NCBI GenBank assembly: GCA_036380695.1 | Contig: DASVEG010000296.1 | Span: 1 to 15,893, forward strand | From: DASVEG01 sp036380695 | GTDB lineage: Bacteria; Actinomycetota; Acidimicrobiia; Acidimicrobiales; CADCTF01 | Direction: 5' to 3' | Length of the DNA: 15,893 bases | In this document: positions 1 to 5,497 of the stretch, piece by piece | Position numbering within the stretch: position 1 is the stretch's first letter | Layout of the letters: every line of letters begins with the position of its first letter | Notes under the pieces: generated by a model | What the model was told of the DNA's origin: nothing | The model's input: the letters and a program-made list of their open reading frames with translations, nothing else | The model's database searches: none | Made by a program: the position numbers and the translations under genes

Positions 1-732
1 CGATGGGACGACCTGCGGGAATGGCAGGCCGCTGCTGACCTGTCGAGCGTGGAGGGCAGCGGGATCGTCGCGTCCGAACTCGGGCCATGCGTGCCGCGCC
101 CATCGAAGGTGTTCGGGGTCGCGCTCAACTACCGCACGCACGCCGGGGAGACGGGCGCCGAGCTGCCTCCCGCCCCCTCGGTCTTCACGAAGTTCCCGAG
201 CTGCCTCGCCGGCCCCGCGTCGCCCGTGATGCTCCCGTCGGCGACGGTCGACTGGGAGGTCGAGCTCGTCGTCGTCATCGGGCGCGGCGGGCGCCACATC
301 CGCGAGGCGTCGGCGCGCGACCACATCGCCGGTTACTGCGTCGGCCAGGACTTCTCCGACCGTGTGCTGCAGATGACCGGTTCACGCCCGCAGTTCTCGC
401 TGGGCAAGTCGTACGACACGTTCGGGCCCATCGGCCCCGCAGTCGTGGGCCTCGACGCGTTCGACGACCCGGACGACCTCGCCATCTGGTGCGACGTCAA
501 CGGCGAGCGCGTGCAGGACGGCTCGACGAGCGACCTGATCTTCGCGGTGCCCGAGCTGGTCGGCTACCTGTCGTCGATCTGCACGCTGGAGCCGGGCGAC
601 CTCGTCTTCACCGGGACCCCGAGCGGTGTCGGCGTCGCCCGCACGCCGCCGCGTTTCCTCCGCGCCGGCGACGTCGTCACCAGTGGCATCGAGGGCATCG
701 GCACGATCGAGAACACCGCCGTCGAGGCCTAG
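1..732 (+). CDS. Fumarylacetoacetate hydrolase (FAH) family protein, 5' end outside window
   Basis: The frame is open from base 1 to a TAG at 730-732, giving 243 codons, so the gene begins upstream. The GTG at 49 is an internal codon: the in-frame residues before it (RWDDLREWQ...) look like the usual N-terminal region of the family. Counting from base 1, the family motifs appear in order: LNYRTHAGE with the His-Glu pair H47/E50, KFPSCLAGP, DWEVELVVVIG with acidic metal ligands E86 and E88, GYCVGQDFSDR with the third ligand D117, LGKSYDTFGPIGP, and GDLVFTGTPSGVG. Family members use Mg or Mn to cleave C-C bonds in beta-diketo acids, or act as decarboxylases or hydratases in aromatic and keto-acid breakdown. 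All visible catalytic residues are intact, so it is probably active; the substrate cannot be told. Its stop codon directly abuts the stop of the convergent cupredoxin gene. Confidence 0.93.
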   Translation, partial: RWDDLREWQAAADLSSVEGSGIVASELGPCVPRPSKVFGVALNYRTHAGETGAELPPAPSVFTKFPSCLAGPASPVMLPSATVDWEVELVVVIGRGGRHIREASARDHIAGYCVGQDFSDRVLQMTGSRPQFSLGKSYDTFGPIGPAVVGLDAFDDPDDLAIWCDVNGERVQDGSTSDLIFAVPELVGYLSSICTLEPGDLVFTGTPSGVGVARTPPRFLRAGDVVTSGIEGIGTIENTAVEA

Positions 733-2322
733 TCAGTCCGCGGCGAGCATGAAGCGGCGCGCGCCGACGAGCAGGCTGGCGGTCCCGCCCAGGATCGCCG
801 CGGCGCCCAGCACGCCGTAGAGCACGCCGGGGGGCGACGTCTCGGCGGCAGCCGCGGCGGCGGTGATCCCCCGAGCCGCGTCGGGGCCTGCGCCCGGTTT
901 CGCGGTGGATGCCGCAGCGGTCGCGGCCGCGACCTTCACCGTCCCTCGCATCTGTGGGTGGAGGGTGCACGTGTAGTCGAACGTGCCCTCCTCCCCGAAG
1001 GTGTGGCTGAAGGTGGCGCCGGTCTCGAGCATCTCCGAGTCGAACCCGTCGCCCGTGACGGTGTGGGGCGCCTCACCGGTCCATGTCCACGTGACGGTCC
1101 CGCCAGGGCGCACGGTGACGGCACGCGGCGCGAACGAGAAGTCGCGCACCTCGACGTCCGCGGTCGCAGGCGGCGCTTCGCCGCCGGCACCAACCGCGTC
1201 CGGGCCGCCGTCCGCGGTTGGCTCGTCGACCGCGCCGGCCGTCGGTGCCGCCCCGGCCGGCGGTCGCGGGGCAGCCGCGGGCGGTGGAGCCGAGGCCGCG
1301 CCAACCGTCAGCGACCCGACCATTTCGGGGTGGATCGTGCAGCCGTAGCGGAACGTCCCTGCGGCGCGCAGGACGGTCGAGAACGTGGCTCCCGGCGCCA
1401 TCCGGCCCGAGTCGAACGATGACGCGGTGACGGTGTGGGGCGCTCGGCCCGCGTTCGTCCAGACGACCGTGTCGCCGACGACGGCGCCGAGCGCGGCAGG
1501 CTCGAACGCGTTGTCGACCACTCGCACGCGGCGGGTGGCGGGCGCCGCGCCCGCGGGTGCCGGGGGTGCAGGAGCGGGGGTGGGCGCGGCGGTCGCTGCC
1601 GCGGCCGGCGACGGGGCGGGCGGAGGGGGCGGGGCGGGCGCCGCGCCCGGCGCGGCGGAGACCGTGACCGCGCCCGTCATCTCGGGGTGGAGGTCGCAGC
1701 GGTACCCGAACGTTCCCTCCGACGGGAACGTGAAGCGGAACGTGCCGCTGCCGTTGACGTCGCCGCTGTCGAACGCGCCGGACGTCGACGTGACCGTGTG
1801 CGTGCGGTCGCTCGCGTTGGTCCACGTGACGTTGCCGCCCGGCGCGACCACGACCGACGACGGCGAGAACGACCGGTCGAGCATCGACACCGACGCAGCT
1901 GCCGGAGGCGGAGCCCCGGCTGTCCCGCCAGCCCCGCCCGTGCCGCCCGTCGCGCCGGAGTGCGGGGCGCTCGACGACACCGTGATCGAACCCCAGTAGT
2001 TCTCGTCGTCGCGATCGCGGTCGTCGATGTAGCGGTACGTGCCTTCGCCTTGCAGCGTCACCGATCCGGTCTCGCCCGGGTCGAGGTCGACGTCGAACTC
2101 GGTGGGTCCCGTGACCGATCGCGGGCGGTGGCGGTTGCCGTCGTCGTTGCGGAACTCCACGGTGGTACCGGGCGCGACGGTGACGTCGCGAGGCGACACG
2201 CTTCCCGTGACGACGACGGTGACGGTCGCCGCTTGGGCCGCGGGCGGGACGAGCGCGAGGCTCGACGCGCCGATCAGGAACAGGACGGCGCCGAGGCGCG
2301 CGAGCAGTGAGGCGATCCGCAT
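733..2322 (-). CDS. Secreted, membrane-anchored multidomain cupredoxin-like protein
   Basis: This 529-residue protein has a signal peptide (about 1-31, ending PPAAQA), four plastocyanin-like beta-sandwich repeats joined by Ala/Pro/Gly linkers, and a C-terminal membrane helix (about 499-520) followed by a short basic tail. Repeats 2, 3 and 4 each carry a complete type-1 copper pattern of His ... Cys-x2-His-x2-Met: H175/C209/H212/M215, H296/C328/H331/M334 and H420/C452/H455/M458. Repeat 1 (about 33-115) keeps the fold signature and H65 but has no Cys-His-Met and probably cannot form a blue-copper site. The ATG at 2322 is preferred because an AGAGGG Shine-Dalgarno lies four bases upstream and the signal peptide follows; the open frame beyond it encodes Arg/Thr-rich antisense of the upstream gene. 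It lies 31 bases after the transglycosylase gene on the same strand, so co-transcription is likely. The role, copper storage or electron transfer outside the membrane, is inferred. The linkers are strongly C-rich in codons. Confidence 0.88.
   Translation of the reverse strand: MRIASLLARLGAVLFLIGASSLALVPPAAQAATVTVVVTGSVSPRDVTVAPGTTVEFRNDDGNRHRPRSVTGPTEFDVDLDPGETGSVTLQGEGTYRYIDDRDRDDENYWGSITVSSSAPHSGATGGTGGAGGTAGAPPPAAASVSMLDRSFSPSSVVVAPGGNVTWTNASDRTHTVTSTSGAFDSGDVNGSGTFRFTFPSEGTFGYRCDLHPEMTGAVTVSAAPGAAPAPPPPPAPSPAAAATAAPTPAPAPPAPAGAAPATRRVRVVDNAFEPAALGAVVGDTVVWTNAGRAPHTVTASSFDSGRMAPGATFSTVLRAAGTFRYGCTIHPEMVGSLTVGAASAPPPAAAPRPPAGAAPTAGAVDEPTADGGPDAVGAGGEAPPATADVEVRDFSFAPRAVTVRPGGTVTWTWTGEAPHTVTGDGFDSEMLETGATFSHTFGEEGTFDYTCTLHPQMRGTVKVAAATAAASTAKPGAGPDAARGITAAAAAAETSPPGVLYGVLGAAAILGGTASLLVGARRFMLAAD
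1613..1638 (+). other. Potential G-quadruplex in the template strand of the cupredoxin gene
   Basis: The + strand holds four runs of three or more guanines (1613-1616, 1618-1620, 1625-1629, 1631-1634) plus a fifth at 1636-1638, separated by loops of one to four bases. This fits the standard G-quadruplex pattern. It is the complement of codons for the Pro/Ala linker between cupredoxin repeats 2 and 3, so it may simply follow from proline codon use. Function is unproven. Confidence 0.4.
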
Positions 2323-2353
2323 CGCACCCTCTGTCGCCGGAACGCGCCGCGCG

Positions 2354-3622
2354 TCACACGCTTGCCGCGAGCGAGTCGAACGTCTTCTTCCAGCCGTAGA
2401 CCGCGTCGACGTACGCGTTCGAGTGGTTGTAGGAGAAGAACGCCCTGCGTAGGGGTTCCTCGGTGTCGAGCCCACCGGTCGCGACGGCGCGGCAGAGGTA
2501 GGCCGCGGTAGCGAGGGCGCCGTCGTACGCGTTGTTCGCATCGCGGACCCCGTCGCCGTTGGCGTCCTGCGCGATCCGGGCCCACGTCGACGGGATGAAC
2601 TGCATCGGCCCGACGGCCCGGTCGTACACGGTGTCGAGATCGAGGACGCCCTTGTCGGTGTCCTTGATGACCCTCGTCTTGCGGGTGCCGTCGAGGGGGA
2701 TGCCGATGATCCGCGGGTACACGTCGCCGTTCAGCGCGAGGCGCGCGCCCTGGGTGCGGCCGTGGTTCGACTCGATCTTCCCTATCGCCGCGATCGCCGT
2801 CCACTCGACGCGGCAGTGCGGCGCGCGCTTCGCCAGCGTCGACGCCGCCTTCCGGTAGGCGTCGAGGAAGAGCCGCGGGATGTCGCTCGCGCCCACGGGC
2901 GCGGCCGCCGTGATCACGTCGAGGAGCTGGCGGCGGTGGTCGACGTCGGCCCGCAGCGCGTCGACCGCGGCTTGCGAGGCGCGCAGCTCGCTGTCGGCCT
3001 GGCGCGCCGTCGCGGCCAGCGCGTCGGCCGCGGCGAGGGCCGCCTCGAGCTCGGTTGTCGCGGTGCGCTTGGCGTCCTGGTATCCGTCGAGCGCGTCCGC
3101 CTTCGACTCGGTGGCGCGCTGCACGAGCTGGTGGCGTCGTACCAGGTCGGCCGGCGTCTTCGAGCGGAGGAGGTAGTCGACGGGCGGCACGTCGCCGCCG
3201 ATCACGTACCCCGCTATCGCCATGTCGCGCACGCGGTCGCGTGCGGCGACGAGTGCGTCGGCTGCGGCACGGTCGCGCTCGGTCAGCTCCGCGATGCGGG
3301 CCTCGGCCGCGGTGCGCTGCTGCTGGAGCGCAGGCGCGCGCTTGGTCAGCGCCTTGTGCGACGCCGTCGCCTTCCTGAGTGCCCGTTCGGACGCTCGCAG
3401 TTCGTCGGCGGCGAGACGCCGGCCTGCTTCGTCGGCCCCCTGCGGCGCGAGCACGACGCCGGGCGGGACGCTGGGCGGCGGCGCTTCCTCCGCGCCTGCC
3501 GCGGCGGTCGACGGGCGCGGCGCGGCGGCCGCGATCACCACCACGGACGCGGCGAGCAGGACGCGCGGCAGACGCCAGCGCAAGGTCACCCAGGGACCAT
3601 CGGCCGTCGGGGATCCGGCCAT
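2354..3622 (-). CDS. Lytic transglycosylase (SLT/MltB-like) with N-terminal coiled coil
   Basis: The 422-residue product has an N-terminal hydrophobic segment (about 19-40, signal peptide or anchor), a Pro-rich stretch, a long Ala/Arg/Glu/Leu coiled coil (about 61-235) and a C-terminal transglycosylase domain (about 245-422). The domain shows IGKIESNHGR with probable catalytic E284, AVGPMQFIPSTW (336-347), a Ca-loop-like DANGDGVRDANN (353-364) and YNHSNAYVDAVYGW (398-411). Such enzymes cleave the MurNAc-GlcNAc bond of peptidoglycan to a 1,6-anhydro product outside the membrane. The coiled coil resembles those in other actinobacterial wall hydrolases and may hold the enzyme at the wall or keep it inactive. 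The ATG at 3622 has no Shine-Dalgarno; an inner GTG at residue 12 would still retain the signal segment. GTCAC-type half-sites sit just upstream. The cupredoxin gene follows after 31 bases. Confidence 0.87.
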   Translation of the reverse strand: MAGSPTADGPWVTLRWRLPRVLLAASVVVIAAAAPRPSTAAAGAEEAPPPSVPPGVVLAPQGADEAGRRLAADELRASERALRKATASHKALTKRAPALQQQRTAAEARIAELTERDRAAADALVAARDRVRDMAIAGYVIGGDVPPVDYLLRSKTPADLVRRHQLVQRATESKADALDGYQDAKRTATTELEAALAAADALAATARQADSELRASQAAVDALRADVDHRRQLLDVITAAAPVGASDIPRLFLDAYRKAASTLAKRAPHCRVEWTAIAAIGKIESNHGRTQGARLALNGDVYPRIIGIPLDGTRKTRVIKDTDKGVLDLDTVYDRAVGPMQFIPSTWARIAQDANGDGVRDANNAYDGALATAAYLCRAVATGGLDTEEPLRRAFFSYNHSNAYVDAVYGWKKTFDSLAASV

Positions 3623-3623
3623 G

Positions 3624-3647
3624 AGTGACAGATGTTGTCACTGTGAC
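3624..3647. promoter_or_regulatory. Inverted GTGAC/GTCAC half-sites before the transglycosylase start
   Basis: AGTGACAGATGTTGTCACT (3624-3642) is a perfect 7-bp inverted repeat around a 5-base spacer. It overlaps a second palindrome, GTCACTGTGAC (3637-3647). Read on the minus strand, GTCAC occurs at 3647-3643 and 3629-3625, 18 bases apart. The array touches the ATG at 3622. This looks like an operator, perhaps for a response regulator of wall hydrolases; the regulator is inferred, not seen. Confidence 0.45.
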
Positions 3648-3659
3648 TCCTGTGAACGC

Positions 3660-3753
3660 CAGGGCCGCCTTCTGCGGTCGGCTCGGCGGAACGTGCGCGT
3701 CTCAGCCGCGGTACTCGCGGCTCCTGTCGCGCGGAGTCGGGTGGGCGGCCCTG
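3660..3753. repeat. Structured intergenic repeat, copy A
   Basis: A 42-bp core (3694-3735) matches the core at 9116-9157 in 40 of 42 positions. It folds as an imperfect hairpin: outer arm GCGCG (3695-3699) with CGCGC (3728-3732), an asymmetric internal loop, then inner arm AGCCGCG (3704-3710) with CGCGGCT (3716-3722) closing a GTACT loop. The core is enclosed by a perfect 10-bp inverted repeat, CAGGGCCGCC (3660-3669) with GGCGGCCCTG (3744-3753), whose sequence differs from the outer stem of copy B. The element starts directly after the stop codon of the His-rich gene and ends near the transglycosylase operator. It could be a 3'-UTR structure, a terminator without a T tract, or a dispersed repeat. 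Confidence 0.6.
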
Positions 3754-4092
3754 CTACCCGGCGGCTTTCGTCGCGCCGCCGGCCTTCCTCGCGACCGGAG
3801 CCTTCTTGGCCGCCGCCTTCTTGGCGGGGGCGGCGTCGTCCTTGGCGTGGGTTGGGTCGAGGTGGTCGTGCACGTGGGCCTCGCCGGTGTGCTCGCTCTC
3901 GAAGTCCTGGTGGGGGATGTGCGAGTGCTCGAGGGCCGTGTGGTCGTGCTCGTGCTCGTGCTCGGAGAACAGGTGGTCGAACCCGCCGGTGAGCCGGTTG
4001 TAGTTGTGGGTGACGTGGAAGTGGCGGTGCGAGTGGAGCAGCGCCTCGTGGCTGTGCTGCTCGGGATGGGGGACGCCCTCGAAGTCCGACAT
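3754..4092 (-). CDS. Small histidine-rich protein with Lys/Ala-rich tail (putative metal binder)
   Basis: The 112-residue product has 21 histidines within its first 82 residues, many in His-x-His or His-Glu-His patterns, such as SHRHFHVTHNYN (21-32) and SEHEHEHDH (43-51). The last 30 residues are a basic AKKAAAKKAPVARK-type tail like that of histone H1-like bacterial proteins. There is no signal peptide or membrane segment, so it is probably cytosolic. The ATG at 4092 is preceded by TACAAC seven bases upstream, suggesting a leaderless mRNA; the frame continues upstream only as antisense of other genes. I believe similar His-rich proteins occur in other actinobacteria, but I know no proven function. 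Binding of Zn, Ni, Cu or Co is inferred from composition, and the tail could bind nucleic acid or polyanions. It is divergent from the RHH-like gene at 4169. Confidence 0.8.
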   Translation of the reverse strand: MSDFEGVPHPEQHSHEALLHSHRHFHVTHNYNRLTGGFDHLFSEHEHEHDHTALEHSHIPHQDFESEHTGEAHVHDHLDPTHAKDDAAPAKKAAAKKAPVARKAGGATKAAG

Positions 4093-4168
4093 GGGCGGCG
4101 TTGTACCCGTGCTCACCGTCGGAAGTCGGGATCTTGCCCGCAAGGTGTCGTGGTGTAATGATGTAAGC
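4093..4168. promoter_or_regulatory. Divergent promoter/operator between His-rich and RHH-like genes
   Basis: This 76-base gap must hold promoters for both directions. Towards the + gene, TGTAA occurs twice (4154-4158 and 4162-4166) with an 8-bp period, overlapping a TAATGAT -10-like box, so the start of transcription would fall at or next to the ATG at 4169. CTTGCCCGCAAG (4133-4144) is a 5-bp inverted repeat with a 2-base spacer, about where a -35 region would be. Towards the minus gene, TACAAC (4105-4100 on the minus strand) lies seven bases before the ATG. Short direct repeats are a usual operator form for ribbon-helix-helix proteins, so autoregulation is plausible. Confidence 0.45.
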
Positions 4169-4723
4169 ATGCAAGAACCCGACGCCCCCACCGGCGCACC
4201 CACGGGTGCCAGCGAAGCCGACGCCGAGGTGTCGGCGTGGTTCGCCGCACGCCTCCCCGACGACTGGTTCACCGCTGCCCCTGCCGTGACCGTCGACCGG
4301 GAGGAGATCGTCGTGATCGGGGAGTTGGCGCCGCCTGCCGTCGAGGACGGCGCGGGCGAGCGGGCGAAGGCGGCCGCCCTGGCGGCCCGGGTAGCGCGCT
4401 TCCGCGAAGAGACGCGGGCCAAGCGCATGCGCATCGCGGACGAGGCCGAGCACCGGTTCGGTCGCAAGGTCTCGTGGGGCGCACGGTGCGGTGACCGCGG
4501 CGAGCTGTTCACGAACGTGAGCGTCCCGGTGATGACGAGGCTCCGCCAGCCCGAGCGCCGGGTCCTCGACACGCTTGTCGACGCCGGCGTCGCCCGCAGC
4601 CGCAGCGATGCACTGGCGTGGTGCGTCAAGCTCGTCGGCGCCAACCAGTCGGAGTGGATCACCCGGCTGCGTGACTCCCTCGTTGCCGTGCAGCGCGTGC
4701 GGGCCGAGGGACCCGCCGCCTGA
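4169..4723 (+). CDS. Ribbon-helix-helix-like putative DNA-binding protein
   Basis: The 184-residue protein has three parts: an N-terminal segment with WFAARLPDDWF (24-34) and VTVDREEIVVIGEL (40-53); a charged helix (about 64-97); and a C-terminal part (about 113-160) with a strand, FTNVSVPVM, followed by two helices, RLRQPERRVLDTLVDAGVA and SRSDALAWCVKLV. That strand-helix-helix order, with an S/T-R-S-x-A-L-like second helix, fits the ribbon-helix-helix repressor fold. I recognise no named family. The ATG at 4169 is chosen because the TGTAA repeats and -10-like box end just before it, and the frame further upstream lies antisense to the His-rich gene. The divergent arrangement suggests it may control itself and the His-rich gene; this is inferred. 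The cyclase gene follows on the same strand after 75 bases with no clear terminator. Confidence 0.75.
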   Translation: MQEPDAPTGAPTGASEADAEVSAWFAARLPDDWFTAAPAVTVDREEIVVIGELAPPAVEDGAGERAKAAALAARVARFREETRAKRMRIADEAEHRFGRKVSWGARCGDRGELFTNVSVPVMTRLRQPERRVLDTLVDAGVARSRSDALAWCVKLVGANQSEWITRLRDSLVAVQRVRAEGPAA

Positions 4724-4798
4724 CCGGCCGCCCCACCCGCGGCGCCGCCCGCGCTCGGCTGGGGTATCGGAGGCGCGGCGGGCCAGAATGACCGCCGC

Positions 4799-5446
4799 AT
4801 GCGAGTCGGCCGCGCGTTCGCGTTCCTCGACCTGTCGGGGTTCACCGCTTTCACGGCGACGAACGGCGACGAAGAGGCCGGCCGCGTGCTGACCGAGTTC
4901 CGCTCGGTGGTCCGCGAGGTGTCCTCCCGCAGGGGCGTCCGCGTCGCCAAGTGGCAGGGCGACGGCGCCATGTTCGTCAGCGTCGAGCCACAGCCCCTCG
5001 TGGAGACGGTCCTCGAGATCGAGCACCGGATCGACGGGACGCCGTCGCCGCTGCGCCTCCGGGCCGGCATCACCTACGGCCACGTGATCCTCTTCGAGGG
5101 CGACGACTACATCGGCTCCGCGGTGAACCTCGCGGCGCGCCTCTCCGATGCCGCCCAGCCCCACGAGATCCTCGCATCCGTCGAGCTACGCCCCTTCGTG
5201 CCCGCCTGGGCCGACGTCGAGCCCGCCGGCCCCATCGTGGTTAGGGGCTTCGCCACCCCCGTGCCGGTGCTGCGCCTGCGGTGCGCGTCGTGCGGCGTGC
5301 ACGACGGGGTCGTCGACCCGGTCTGCCACATGCGCATCCCGCGCGACGCGGTCGCGACGTGGCGCGACGAGACGCCGTTCTGCTCGGAGTCGTGCGCGCA
5401 GGCGTGGGACGACGCGCACGTCCGTAATCCGCTTTCGACGCCCTGA
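4799..5446 (+). CDS. Class III adenylate/guanylate cyclase domain fused to a YHS-like cysteine module
   Basis: The 215-residue protein has a minimal class III cyclase domain (about 5-160). All six expected catalytic residues can be placed: metal aspartates D11 (FLDLSGFT) and D55 (KWQGDGAMF), base-selecting K51 and D103 (the Lys/Asp pair typical of adenylate rather than guanylate cyclases), and transition-state N110 and R114 (GSAVNLAARL). Behind it is a Cys-rich tail with C162/C165 and a YHS-like segment, DPVCHMRI (173-180) then FCSESCAQAW (194-203), giving C176, C195 and C199. YHS modules occur in copper and other metal-handling proteins. There is no membrane segment, so it is probably a soluble cyclase whose activity may respond to metal or redox state; that link is inferred. 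The ATG at 4799 starts four residues before the conserved core and no longer start is plausible. Confidence 0.88.
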   Translation: MRVGRAFAFLDLSGFTAFTATNGDEEAGRVLTEFRSVVREVSSRRGVRVAKWQGDGAMFVSVEPQPLVETVLEIEHRIDGTPSPLRLRAGITYGHVILFEGDDYIGSAVNLAARLSDAAQPHEILASVELRPFVPAWADVEPAGPIVVRGFATPVPVLRLRCASCGVHDGVVDPVCHMRIPRDAVATWRDETPFCSESCAQAWDDAHVRNPLSTP

Positions 5447-5497
5447 AGAGGTCGGTAGCCTCGCCGTCCCCCCTTTTTCCGGACTGGAGGTCGTCGC

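Noticed and set aside
49..51. GTG at 49 as start of the FAH gene
   Set aside because: The frame is open to base 1 with plausible family sequence, so the gene is cut by the window edge rather than starting here.
1435..2310. + strand frame opposite the cupredoxin gene
   Set aside because: Arg/Gly repeats only, as expected from the complement of Pro/Ala/Thr codons; no start signal.
3694..3735. Minus-strand GGCTGAGA in the repeat core resembling a TPP riboswitch
   Set aside because: The second half of a TPP aptamer (CCTGATC and the GCGTAGGGA-like end) is missing in both copies, and no thiamine gene is nearby.
3623..3753. c-di-AMP (ydaO) riboswitch before the transglycosylase gene
   Set aside because: Such riboswitches do precede wall hydrolases in actinobacteria, but the region is too short and lacks the conserved segments I know for this class.
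4739..4748. GCGGCGCCGC palindrome between the RHH-like gene and the cyclase gene
   Set aside because: Perfect 10-bp self-complementary sequence without loop or T tract; expected by chance at this GC content and not a terminator.
3638..5164. Large minus-strand frame opposite the RHH-like and cyclase genes
   Set aside because: It covers several well-supported genes in other frames and has the composition of an antisense reading with no domain visible.
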